Assembly (NCBI GenBank): GCA_036272815.1
Contig: DATAYA010000195.1
Location: forward strand, 1 to 15,218
DNA length: 15,218 nt
Reading direction: 5' to 3'
Origin: DATAYA01 sp036272815
GTDB lineage: Bacteria > Pseudomonadota > Alphaproteobacteria > Acetobacterales > Acetobacteraceae
Shown here: positions 5,946-13,832 of the stretch, piece by piece
Layout of the letters: each line of letters opens with the position of its first letter
How positions within the stretch are numbered: position 1 is the first letter of the stretch
The notes under the pieces: model-generated
What the model was told of the DNA's origin: nothing
The model's database searches: none
What the model saw: the letters and a program-made list of their open reading frames with translations, nothing else
Position numbers and translations under genes: made by a program

Positions 5946-7055
5946 GTGCCGGAGACAATCCTGATTACGGGCGGCGCCGGTTTCATCGGATGCCGTCTGG
6001 CCGCCTCTCTTCTCGCGCGCGGCCACGCCGTTCGCGTCATCGACAGCCTCGTGCCGCAGGTGCACGGCGACGCCGGCCTCCACCCGATCCTGGATGACGT
6101 CGAGTTGATCGTGGCGGACGTGCGTGATGCGGATGCGGTCAGACGCGCGCTGCACGGCATCGATGCCGTCGTGCATCTCGCCGCCGAGGTCGGCGTGGGC
6201 CAGAGCATGTACGAGGTCGACCGCTATGTCGGGGCCAACGATCAGGGAACAGCCGTGCTGCTGGAGGCCCTGATCGCCAATCCGGTACGCCGCCTCGTCG
6301 TCGCGTCGTCAATGAGCATCTACGGCGAAGGGCTGTACCGCGACGCGGATGGTGGGCGCGTCGAGGACGCAGTCCGCGGCGCACGCCTCGGCGAGGCGGG
6401 CTGGGACCCGCTGGATGCGCACGGGCGCCCGCTCTCGCCGCTGCCCACGCCGGAGGGCAAGCGGCCCGCGCTCGCCTCGGTTTATGCGATCACGAAATAC
6501 GTGCAGGAGCGACTGGCACTCACAGTGGCACCCGCGTACGGGATGGAGGCGGTCGCGTTGCGCCTGTTCAACGCCTATGGACCGGGACAGGCACTCTCCA
6601 ACCCGTACACCGGCGTGCTTGCGATCTTCGCATCCCGGTTGCTGAACGGCGAAGCGCCCCTGGTGTTCGAGGATGGCGCGCAGCGGCGCGACTTCGTCCA
6701 TGTCGACGATGTGGCGAACGCGTTCGTTCTGGCGCTCGGCTCGCCGCACGCCTCCGGGCATGTCTTCAACATCGGCTCCGGGATGAGCATCACCGTGCGG
6801 GAGATCGCGAGCCGCCTGGCCGCCGCCATGAGCCGGAGCGGCGTCGCGCCGCAGATGCTCGGCAAGGCCCGGACCGGCGACATCCGCCATTGCTTTGCCG
6901 ATATCGCGCACGCGCGCCAGGTTCTCGGCTTCGCCCCGCGACGACGGCTGGATGAGGGGCTCGCCGAATTGGCCGAATGGCTGCCGCACCAACGCGCCAC
7001 CGACCGGGTCGCCGACGCACGGCGCGAACTCGAATCGAGGGGCCTCGTCGCGTGA
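5946..7055 (+). CDS. NAD-dependent nucleotide-sugar epimerase, dTDP-L-rhamnose 4-epimerase-like
   Basis: This extended short-chain dehydrogenase has 369 residues. The NAD-binding loop GGAGFIG is at about 9-15. The catalytic region is SSMSIYGEG (about 121-129), with the YAITK dyad (Y180, K184). The blocks LRLFNAYGPGQALSNPYTG and FEDGAQRRDFVHVDDVA, and the ending ELESRGLV, resemble dTDP-L-rhamnose 4-epimerases (WbiB-like, giving dTDP-6-deoxy-L-talose) more than UDP-galactose epimerases. The start is the GTG preceded by GGAGG (5931-5935). An in-frame ATG at 5817 would place the coding region across the promoter. It is the first gene of the glycan operon and its stop overlaps the next gene (GTGA). 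The sugar substrate is inferred. Confidence 0.9.
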   Translation: MPETILITGGAGFIGCRLAASLLARGHAVRVIDSLVPQVHGDAGLHPILDDVELIVADVRDADAVRRALHGIDAVVHLAAEVGVGQSMYEVDRYVGANDQGTAVLLEALIANPVRRLVVASSMSIYGEGLYRDADGGRVEDAVRGARLGEAGWDPLDAHGRPLSPLPTPEGKRPALASVYAITKYVQERLALTVAPAYGMEAVALRLFNAYGPGQALSNPYTGVLAIFASRLLNGEAPLVFEDGAQRRDFVHVDDVANAFVLALGSPHASGHVFNIGSGMSITVREIASRLAAAMSRSGVAPQMLGKARTGDIRHCFADIAHARQVLGFAPRRRLDEGLAELAEWLPHQRATDRVADARRELESRGLVA

Positions 7056-8113
7056 GCGGCCATCTCCTGATTACCGGTGGCGCCGGCTTCATCGGCTGCA
7101 ACCTCGCCGACCGTCTCGCAGGCGAAGGACACCGCGTGCTGCTGCTCGACAGCCTGGTGCGGCCGGGCGTCGAACGCAATGTCGCGTGGTTGCAGGAGCG
7201 CCATCCCGGACTGGTTCGCGCGCGCATTGCCGACATCCGCGATCCGCGCGCCCTGATCGAGGCGGTGCGCGGCGCGGAAGGCGTGTTCCATTTCGCGGCG
7301 CAGGTCGCGGTCACCAGCAGTCTCGACGATCCGCAGGCAGACCTGCAGGTCAACCTGCTCGGCACCGCGAACCTGCTGGAAGCAATGCGCCTCCATGCGC
7401 CGGACGCGCCGCTGCTGTTCGCGAGCACCAACAAGGTCTATGGCGGCATGGGCGGCATCCGTCTGCGCGCGGGGCGCGAATGCTACACGCCGGAGGATGC
7501 GGCGATCGCGGAGGCCGGCTTCGACGAGACCACGCCGCTCGAGTTCCACACGCCCTATGGCTGCTCGAAGGGCGCCGCCGACCAGTATGTGCTGGACTAC
7601 GCCCGCAGCTTCGGACTGCGCACCGCGGTGATGCGCATGAGCTGCATCTACGGGCCGCGCCAGCTCGGAACCGAGGACCAGGGCTGGGTCGCGCATTTCC
7701 TGATGCGCGCGCTGGGGCGGCGACCGATCACGATCTATGGCGACGGACGTCAGGTGCGCGACGTGCTGCATGTCGCCGACGCGGTGGCGGCCTATGTCTC
7801 GGCCTGGCGCAACATCGCATCGGTTGCCGGTCGGGCCTTCAACCTCGGCGGCGGCCCGGAGAATGCGGTGAGCCTGTTGCAGCTGGTGCGCCATGCCGGC
7901 CGCGTCCTCGGGCGGCCGCTGGAACTGCGCTTCTCGCCGTGGCGGCTGAACGACCAGCGGTATTACGTGTCGGACCCGCGCGCCGCGCGGACGGCGCTCG
8001 ACCTGCCGCCGCCGCGCGGCTGGCGCGCCGGAGTCGCCGACCTGCTCACCGACCTCGCACTGCGCGACCGCGCACCGTACGATCACGCCGACGCGACGGC
8101 GCTCTCCGCATGA
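7052..8113 (+). CDS. NAD-dependent nucleotide-sugar epimerase, CDP-tyvelose/paratose 2-epimerase-like
   Basis: This is a second extended short-chain dehydrogenase (353 residues, GTG start overlapping the previous stop). It has the GGAGFIG loop (about 9-15), the STNKVYG block (about 125-131), the catalytic YGCSK (Y169, K173) and GTEDQGWVAHF (about 206-216). The combination of STNKVYG, TPYGCSKGAADQY and MSCIYGPRQ is typical of the CDP-tyvelose 2-epimerase (RfbE/TyvE) branch, which inverts C2 of the sugar. It ends in an ATGA overlap with the radical SAM gene. The family is secure. The natural sugar may be neither tyvelose nor paratose, because no CDP-sugar synthesis genes are in the window. Confidence 0.9.
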   Translation: MSGHLLITGGAGFIGCNLADRLAGEGHRVLLLDSLVRPGVERNVAWLQERHPGLVRARIADIRDPRALIEAVRGAEGVFHFAAQVAVTSSLDDPQADLQVNLLGTANLLEAMRLHAPDAPLLFASTNKVYGGMGGIRLRAGRECYTPEDAAIAEAGFDETTPLEFHTPYGCSKGAADQYVLDYARSFGLRTAVMRMSCIYGPRQLGTEDQGWVAHFLMRALGRRPITIYGDGRQVRDVLHVADAVAAYVSAWRNIASVAGRAFNLGGGPENAVSLLQLVRHAGRVLGRPLELRFSPWRLNDQRYYVSDPRAARTALDLPPPRGWRAGVADLLTDLALRDRAPYDHADATALSA

Positions 8114-9396
8114 AAGTGGCGCTCGTCAATCCGCCGTGGAGTTACGAAGGCAGCATCTATTTCGGCTGTCGCGAGCCGCATCTGCCGCTGGAGCTCGGCT
8201 ACGCGGCAGCGCTCCTCGCGGCGCACGGACACGAGACGCTGATGCTGGACGCGCCGTTGCAGGGCCTCGACGATGCCGATCTTGCAGCACAGGTGGCGGC
8301 GTTCGGACCCGACATGACGGTCGTGACGACGGCGCCGACCTACCTGTTCTGGCGCTGCGCCCCGCCGGAGCTCCGGGTGCCTTGTGCCACGATCCGGGCG
8401 CTGCGCCCGATGGGCGGCTTGATGGTCGCGGTCGGGCCGCACGGCTCCGCGACGCCGCATCCGGCGCTGGTGAAACTCGGCGCCGATGTCGTGGTGCGCG
8501 GGGAATGCGAAGAGGCCATCGCACTCCTGGCTGATGCCGGCAGCCCCGATGCGATCGCGGGCGTTGCCTTCCGCCGCGCGGATGGCGACCTCGTCATGGG
8601 CGGTCCGCCAAGGGAAGCCGCGTTCGTCGACGCGCCAGCGCTGCACTGGCCCGACGCGTGGGTGACGCGGCATCGGCATCACCATCACCGCTTCGATGCG
8701 GCACCGCTCGGGCCGGGTGCCGAGGTCGAGGCGTCGCGGGGCTGCCCGTACGCGTGCAGCTTCTGCGCCAAGATCGACTTCCGCGACCGCTACCGCCGCC
8801 GCCGGCCCGACCTGCTGCTCGCCGAGATCGATGGTCTCATCGCCCAGGGCGTCACCTACCTCTATTTCATCGACGAGATCTTCCTGCCGCAGCGTCCGCT
8901 GCTGGAGGCGCTCGCGGCGCGGCGCGTGTCCTTCGGCGTGCAGACGCGGATCGATCTCTGGAAACCCGAGATGCTCGACCTGCTCGGCGCTGCCGGCTGC
9001 GTCTCCGTGGAGGCCGGCGTCGAGAGTCTGAGCCCCGAGGGACGCGACGCGCTGGACAAGCGCTGTCGCCTCGATACGGAGGCGCTCGCGGGGCTGCTGA
9101 TCCGCGCGCGGCAGACGATCCCGTTCGTGCAGGCGAACCTGATCGCGTCGGAGGGCGACGACCCGGACGCGATCGCCGCGTGGCGCGACCGGCTGCAACG
9201 GCACGCGGTCTGGGCGAACGATCCGGTGCCGCTGTTCCCCTATCCGAGTTCTCCCGACTATCACCGCCTATGGGGCCCGCCGGACGACGCGGCGTGGGAG
9301 CGGGCGCACGCGTATTATCTCGAGCGGCACGGCAAGTTCAGCGACATCCAGGACGCGGCCCCGCTGCCGCTGGCAGTGCTTGAGCATCCGGCGTGA
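8110..9396 (+). CDS. B12-binding-domain radical SAM protein of a glycan cluster
   Basis: The protein has 428 residues. The N-terminal part (about 1-140) looks like a cobalamin-binding Rossmann domain (VALVNPPW at the start, CREPHLPLELGY, VAVGPHGS, VRGECE), without a classic DxHxxG loop. The radical SAM core follows, with the 4Fe-4S motif CPYACSFC (C212, C216, C219), then FIDEIF and VEAGVES blocks. A run of histidines (about 188-193) lies between the domains. Cobalamin radical SAM enzymes often methylate unreactive carbons, and relatives occur in oligosaccharide clusters. The reaction here, for example sugar C-methylation or a skeletal change, is inferred. It starts inside the previous stop (ATGA) and ends in GTGA with the glycosyltransferase, so it is a core member of the operon. 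Confidence 0.9.
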   Translation: MKVALVNPPWSYEGSIYFGCREPHLPLELGYAAALLAAHGHETLMLDAPLQGLDDADLAAQVAAFGPDMTVVTTAPTYLFWRCAPPELRVPCATIRALRPMGGLMVAVGPHGSATPHPALVKLGADVVVRGECEEAIALLADAGSPDAIAGVAFRRADGDLVMGGPPREAAFVDAPALHWPDAWVTRHRHHHHRFDAAPLGPGAEVEASRGCPYACSFCAKIDFRDRYRRRRPDLLLAEIDGLIAQGVTYLYFIDEIFLPQRPLLEALAARRVSFGVQTRIDLWKPEMLDLLGAAGCVSVEAGVESLSPEGRDALDKRCRLDTEALAGLLIRARQTIPFVQANLIASEGDDPDAIAAWRDRLQRHAVWANDPVPLFPYPSSPDYHRLWGPPDDAAWERAHAYYLERHGKFSDIQDAAPLPLAVLEHPA

Positions 9397-10484
9397 CGAC
9401 CGCACCGCATCTGCTGATCACGACTGACGCCGTCGGCGGCGTATGGTCCTATTCCGTCGAGCTTGCAGCGGGGTTCGCGCGTCGCGGCATTCGCGTGACC
9501 GTGGTGACGCTGGGGCCGCGGCCGACGGCGGCACAATGCGCGGCGCTCCACGCCGATCTCGTGCAGACCGACCTGCCACTCGACTGGACAGCTTCCAGCC
9601 GTGCGGCGCTCGACGCCGCGGCGGCCGCACTCGCCGCTGCGGCGCACCACGCAGGCGCCGACTCCGTGCATCTGCATACGCCGGCACTGATCGGACATGC
9701 AGCCTGGCCATGTCCGGTCGTCGCGGTCGCGCACTCCTGCGTCGCGACCTGGTGGCGCGCGGTGCGCGGAGGAGCCTTGCCGGCCGATCTCGCATGGCGC
9801 GCGGATGCGATGGCCGCCGGACTGGCGCGCGCGGACGCGGTCGTCGCGCCGAGCCGGTCCTTCGCGCGCATGTTGCTCGACGCCTATCCGGCGGTGCCGC
9901 GGCTTCATGTCGTCCACAACGGACGGACGCCGCTGGCGGGCCGGCGGACGAAAGCCGCCGCACCGCCTGTCTTCACGGCAGGACGGTTGTGGGACGAGGC
10001 GAAAGGTGCGGCCACGCTCGACGTCACCGCCCGGACGCTGGGCACCGCAATCCGCGCGGCGGGGCCGGTCATCGGCCCGAACGGTGCCGCGTTCGCCGCC
10101 GGCACCCTGCGTCTGCTGGGGCCGCTCGACAGCGCCGCAATGGCGAGCGAATTCGCTGCCGCCGCGGCATTCGCGAGCGCCGCCTGCTACGAACCATTCG
10201 GCTTGGCGGTACTCGAGGCGGCGCAGGCGGGGCTGCCGCTCGTGCTGTCGGACATCGCCACCCATCGCGAGTTGTGGGACGGCGCCGCCCGGTTCGTGCC
10301 ATGCGGCGATGCCGCCGGGTTCTGCCTGGCACTCCGCGAGGTCCTGGACGACGCATCGCTTGCGGAAACCCTCGCGCAGGCGGCTCGCGCGCGCGCCGCC
10401 GATTTCAGCGCCGATGCGACGGCTTCGCGCACGCTTGCAATCCACGCCGCGATCGCGCGCGGAGAGTGGGCGACCGCCGCATGA
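9393..10484 (+). CDS. GT4-family glycosyltransferase (GT-B fold)
   Basis: The protein has 363 residues and no membrane segment. The N-terminal acceptor half has TDAVGGVW (about 11-18), the loop typical of GT4 enzymes. The C-terminal donor half has VHNGR (about 174-178), GRLWDEAKG (about 197-205) and YEPFGLAVLEA (about 266-276) with the E-x7-E pair E267/E275, followed by GLPLVLSDIATHREL. These mark a retaining, nucleotide-sugar-dependent transferase. The usual K/R after the GR motif appears as the K204 region. The GTG start overlaps the radical SAM stop and the stop overlaps the next ATG. It probably adds a sugar made by the two upstream epimerases; donor and acceptor are unknown. Confidence 0.9.
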   Translation: MTTAPHLLITTDAVGGVWSYSVELAAGFARRGIRVTVVTLGPRPTAAQCAALHADLVQTDLPLDWTASSRAALDAAAAALAAAAHHAGADSVHLHTPALIGHAAWPCPVVAVAHSCVATWWRAVRGGALPADLAWRADAMAAGLARADAVVAPSRSFARMLLDAYPAVPRLHVVHNGRTPLAGRRTKAAAPPVFTAGRLWDEAKGAATLDVTARTLGTAIRAAGPVIGPNGAAFAAGTLRLLGPLDSAAMASEFAAAAAFASAACYEPFGLAVLEAAQAGLPLVLSDIATHRELWDGAARFVPCGDAAGFCLALREVLDDASLAETLAQAARARAADFSADATASRTLAIHAAIARGEWATAA

Positions 10485-11602
10485 AGGTCTGCTACTTCAC
10501 CCATTCTCTCGTCTCCTGCTGGAACCACGGCAACGCCCACTTCCTGCGCGGCGTGCTGCGCGCCCTGCTGGCGCAGGGACATGACGTGCACAGCTTCGAG
10601 CCCGCCGAGGGATGGAGCCGCTCCAACCTCATCGCCGACCAGGGTGGCGCGAGCCTCGGTGCCTTCGCCGCTGCCTATCCCGACCTCGCGCCGCGCGCGC
10701 ACAGCCTCGGTCCGGACATCGACGCCGCACTCGACGTGGCACTCGACGGGGCCGACCTGGTGATCGTGCACGAATGGAACGAGGCGTCGCTGGTGTCGGC
10801 GATCGGCGCGATCCGCCGCCGCGGCGCGCGGTTCACACTGCTGTTCCATGACACGCACCATCGCGCGGTGAGCGACCCCGATGCGATCGGCCGTCTCGGG
10901 CTCGACGGATATGATGGCGTGCTGGCGTTTGGTGCCACGCTCGCCGACATCTATCGTCGTTCGGGCTGGGGCGACCGGGCCTTCGTCTGGCACGAGGCGG
11001 CGGACGACACGCTGTTCCGGCCTCCGGCGATCGCGGCACGCCGCACCGGACTCGTCTGGATCGGCAATTGGGGCGACGGCGAACGCAGCGTGGAATTGCG
11101 GGACTATCTGCTGCGGCCCGTCGAGGTGCTCGGGTTGCCGCTCGATGTCCACGGCGTGCGCTACCCGCGGGAAGGACTCGACGCGATCGCGGCGGTGCAT
11201 GGGCGGTTTCACGGCTGGATCGCGAATGCCGACGTGCCCGCCGCCTTCGCCCGTCACCGGATGACCGTGCATGTGCCGCGGCGCCTCTATCTGGAACGGC
11301 TTCCCGGCATCCCGACGATCCGCGTCTTCGAGGCACTGGCATGCGGCATCCCGCTCGCCTGCGCGCCGTGGACCGATAGCGAAGGGCTGTTTCGTCCCGG
11401 GCTCGACTATCTGCTCGCGTCAGACGCCGCGATGATGGCGCGCAACCTTCGAGCGCTCGATCGCGACCCCGCCCTCCGTGCGAGCCTGGCCGCGCACGGG
11501 CTCGAGACGATCCGGGCCCGTCACACCTGCGCGCACCGCGCGGCCGAGCTGCTGTCGATTGCCGACCGGATCGGATGCGCGGCCCAGATGGAGCCCGCCT
11601 GA
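10481..11602 (+). CDS. CgeB-like glycosyltransferase, first of three in tandem
   Basis: A 373-residue soluble protein with the layout of CgeB-type (GT-B, Glyco_trans_1_2) transferases. The N-terminal strand is followed by CWNHGNAHFLRG (about 13-24). HDTHHR (about 123-128) closes the first domain. The C-terminal half contains WIGNWGDG (about 193-200), IPTIRVFEALACGIPL (about 277-292) and a closing helical region. The N-terminal motif is shared in diverged form with the two genes that follow (YWNGAATYYRGL, SWGNGHATTWRAL), which indicates paralogy. The start overlaps the upstream stop as ATGA. The stop falls in the first unit of a 16-bp tandem repeat, so the next gene is 47 bases away instead of overlapping. 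Substrates are unknown. Confidence 0.85.
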   Translation: MKVCYFTHSLVSCWNHGNAHFLRGVLRALLAQGHDVHSFEPAEGWSRSNLIADQGGASLGAFAAAYPDLAPRAHSLGPDIDAALDVALDGADLVIVHEWNEASLVSAIGAIRRRGARFTLLFHDTHHRAVSDPDAIGRLGLDGYDGVLAFGATLADIYRRSGWGDRAFVWHEAADDTLFRPPAIAARRTGLVWIGNWGDGERSVELRDYLLRPVEVLGLPLDVHGVRYPREGLDAIAAVHGRFHGWIANADVPAAFARHRMTVHVPRRLYLERLPGIPTIRVFEALACGIPLACAPWTDSEGLFRPGLDYLLASDAAMMARNLRALDRDPALRASLAAHGLETIRARHTCAHRAAELLSIADRIGCAAQMEPA

Positions 11603-11653
11603 TAGGGAGCCCGCTTGATAGGGAGCCCGCTTGACAGGGAGACTGCCTGATGC
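11590..11653. repeat. 16-bp tandem repeat (three units plus a diverged fourth) at a glycosyltransferase junction
   Basis: Units begin at 11590, 11606, 11622 and 11638. The consensus is GGAGCCCGCYTGATAG; the third has TGACAG and the fourth reads GGAGACTGCCTGATGC. Each unit carries a GGAG Shine-Dalgarno-like core and a TGA. The first TGA stops the upstream gene, and the TGA of the fourth overlaps the ATG of the next gene as TGATG. The extra 48 bases are non-coding in the upstream frame. This looks like expansion of an ancestral stop/start junction. Confidence 0.92.
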
Positions 11654-12744
11654 CGCGGTTGGCGTTCTACGGATCGAGCCTGCTGTCGAGCTACTGGAAC
11701 GGCGCCGCGACCTATTATCGCGGCCTGCTGAAGAACCTTGCCGGTCTGGGCTGGGACGTCACCTTCTATGAACCCGACGCGTTCGGCCGCCAGGACCGGC
11801 GCGACATCGCACCCCCCGACTGGGCCGGTGTCGAAATCTATGCCGCGAACGAGCACGCGGCACGGGCGGCGCTGCGCCGGGGCGCTTGTGCCGATGTCAT
11901 TGTGAAGGCGAGCGGCGTCGGCGTATTCGACGGCGAGCTGCTGGCCGGTGTCGCCTCCGTCCCCGATCCCGCTCTGCGCGTGTTCTGGGATGTGGACGCG
12001 CCGGCGACGCTTGCCGAGATGGGCGCGGACGCGACGCATCCGGTGCGGCGGGCGCTGCCGTCGCTCGATCTCGTTCTCACCTATGGCGGCGGCACGCCTG
12101 TCGTCTCCGCCTATCGCGACTTCGGCGCCGCCGCCTGCGTGGCGGTCTACAATGCGCTTGATCCGGACACGCATTTTCCGGTGGCACCGGACGCGGCCTT
12201 GGCGGGCGATCTCGGCTTCCTCGCCAACCGGATGCCGGACCGCGAGGCGCGCGCGGACGCGTTCTTCTTCCAGCCCGCGGCGGCGTTGCCGCAATGCCGG
12301 TTCGTGCTCGGCGGCGCCGGGTGGGACGACCGGCCGGTGCCGCACAATGTCCGTCGGCTCGGGCATGTGGGTACGCGGCAGCATAACGCATTCAACGCGT
12401 CCTGCCGCGCGGTGCTGAACGTGGCGCGCGACAGCATGGCGAGCATGGGCTTCTGCCCGGCCACGCGGGTCTTCGAGGCGGCGGGCGCCGGCGCCTGCCT
12501 GATCACCGATGCCTGGGACGGGATCGAGATGTTCCTTGCCCCTGGGGAGGAGGTCCTGGTCGCACGCGACGGCGCGGACGTCGCCGCACACCTGCGCGGT
12601 CTCTCGCAGGAGAGGGCGCGGCGGATCGGCGGCCGTGCGCGGGCGCGCATCCTCCGCGAGCACACCTATGCGCGGCGCGCCGCGCAGGTGGACCGGCTGT
12701 TCCGCGAGGCGCTCGCACGCAAGCGGTCGATGCGGGCCGCGTGA
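11650..12744 (+). CDS. CgeB-like glycosyltransferase, second of three in tandem
   Basis: A 364-residue soluble protein of the same type as its neighbours. The N-terminal motif is SSYWNGAATYYRGL (about 13-26). FWDVDAPATL (about 112-121) lies at the end of the first domain. The C-terminal domain has LNVARDSMASMGFCPATRVF (about 256-275) followed by EAAGAGACLITDAWDGIE, the nucleotide-sugar site region of CgeB/GT-B proteins. It is closer to the third copy than to the first: both share F-x-D-x-D-x-P-x-T-L and LNV-x-R-x-x-M. The ATG is preceded by GGGAG from the tandem repeat. The stop lies in the GTGATG junction with the next gene. Confidence 0.87.
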   Translation: MPRLAFYGSSLLSSYWNGAATYYRGLLKNLAGLGWDVTFYEPDAFGRQDRRDIAPPDWAGVEIYAANEHAARAALRRGACADVIVKASGVGVFDGELLAGVASVPDPALRVFWDVDAPATLAEMGADATHPVRRALPSLDLVLTYGGGTPVVSAYRDFGAAACVAVYNALDPDTHFPVAPDAALAGDLGFLANRMPDREARADAFFFQPAAALPQCRFVLGGAGWDDRPVPHNVRRLGHVGTRQHNAFNASCRAVLNVARDSMASMGFCPATRVFEAAGAGACLITDAWDGIEMFLAPGEEVLVARDGADVAAHLRGLSQERARRIGGRARARILREHTYARRAAQVDRLFREALARKRSMRAA

Positions 12745-13829
12745 TGCGGATCGTCGTCCTTGGCCTGACGCTGAGTTCGTCCTGGGGCAACGGCCATGCG
12801 ACGACGTGGCGCGCGCTGCTGCGTGCGATGGCGGCGCGAGGTCACGACACGCTGTTCCTGGAACGCGAACAGCCCTGGTATGCCGCCAACCGCGACCTCA
12901 CCGATCCGGATTTCTGCACGCTCTCGTTCTATGAGGGCATCGCGGCACTCGATCGCCACGCGGGCGCCCTTGCCTCGGCGGACGCGGTGATCGTCGGCTC
13001 CTATGTCCCGGACGGCGCCGAGGCGATCCGCGCCATCGCGCCGCACGTTCGCGGCACGTTTGCGTTCTACGACATCGACACGCCCATCACCCTCCGCAAG
13101 CTTGCTTCAGGCGACTGCGATTATCTCGCACCCGAGCTCATCCCGCTGTTCGACCTCTATCTCTCGTTCACCGGCGGCCCCACCCTGCGCCGGCTGGAAC
13201 GCGGGCTTCGCGCCCGGATGGCAAGGGCGCTCTACTGCGCCGTCGACCCGCAAGCCAATCGCGCCGTCGATGCCGCGCCACGGTGGGCGCTCGGCTATCT
13301 CGGCACTTACAGCGACGATCGCCAGCCCACGGTCGAAAAGCTGCTGGTCGCGGCGGCGCAGCAGCGTCCGGCCGAGCGGTTCGTCATCGCCGGACCGCAA
13401 TATCCGGCGGACATAGAATGGCCCGCAAACGTCGATCGCATCGAGCACCTGCCGCCCGCCGAGCATCCGCGCTTCTATTCCAGCCTGCGCTGGACGCTGA
13501 ACGTCACGCGGGCCGACATGATCGCGGCCGGCTGGAGCCCCAGCGTGCGCATCTTCGAAGCGGCGGCCTGCGGTGTTCCCATCATCTCGGACGCCTGGGA
13601 GGGCATCGGCAGCATCCTGCGTCCCGGCAGCGAGCTGCTGGTGGCATACGGGACCGCGGATGTTCACGCCGCACTCGACCTGCCGCCGGCGCGGCGCGAT
13701 GCCATCGCTGCCGCCGCGCGCCGGCGCACGCTGCGCTCGCACACCGCCGCGATGCGGGCGGGTGAACTCGAATTCCATCTGCGGGAAGCGGCACGGAGAC
13801 GGCAGCCGCAGACCGACGCCGCCGATTGA
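12744..13829 (+). CDS. CgeB-like glycosyltransferase, third of three in tandem
   Basis: A 361-residue protein closely patterned on the preceding one: SSSWGNGHATTWRAL (about 11-25), FYDIDTPITL (about 108-117), ALGYLGTYSDDRQ (about 182-194), and LNVTRADMIAAGWSPSVRIF (about 252-271) followed by EAAACGVPIISDAWEGI. The junction sequence GTGATG offers two starts: GTG at 12741 or ATG at 12744. ATG is chosen, giving a one-base overlap with the preceding stop; GTG would only add one residue. It is the last gene of the glycan operon. Its stop is three bases from the end of the convergent gene, with no visible terminator hairpin between them. Confidence 0.87.
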   Translation: MRIVVLGLTLSSSWGNGHATTWRALLRAMAARGHDTLFLEREQPWYAANRDLTDPDFCTLSFYEGIAALDRHAGALASADAVIVGSYVPDGAEAIRAIAPHVRGTFAFYDIDTPITLRKLASGDCDYLAPELIPLFDLYLSFTGGPTLRRLERGLRARMARALYCAVDPQANRAVDAAPRWALGYLGTYSDDRQPTVEKLLVAAAQQRPAERFVIAGPQYPADIEWPANVDRIEHLPPAEHPRFYSSLRWTLNVTRADMIAAGWSPSVRIFEAAACGVPIISDAWEGIGSILRPGSELLVAYGTADVHAALDLPPARRDAIAAAARRRTLRSHTAAMRAGELEFHLREAARRRQPQTDAAD

Positions 13830-13832
13830 TCC

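Noticed and set aside
5911..5964. A 17-codon upstream frame (ATG at 5911) overlapping the epimerase start
   Set aside because: There is no Shine-Dalgarno before it and the peptide shows no feature that would mark it as a functional leader.
6895..9396. A long frame joining a shifted second epimerase region to the radical SAM protein as one large fusion
   Set aside because: Only the part from 8110 matches a protein family. The upstream part is an out-of-frame Arg-rich reading of the second epimerase gene, and the ATGA overlap at 8110 is a normal start.
9443..11602. Long frame that would fuse an upstream extension to the first CgeB-like transferase
   Set aside because: The extension is an out-of-frame reading of the GT4 gene. 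The protein family begins at the ATG at 10481.
13830..13832. Bidirectional terminator between the converging operons
   Set aside because: Only three bases separate the stops, and I see no stable hairpin with a T-run in the flanking sequence.
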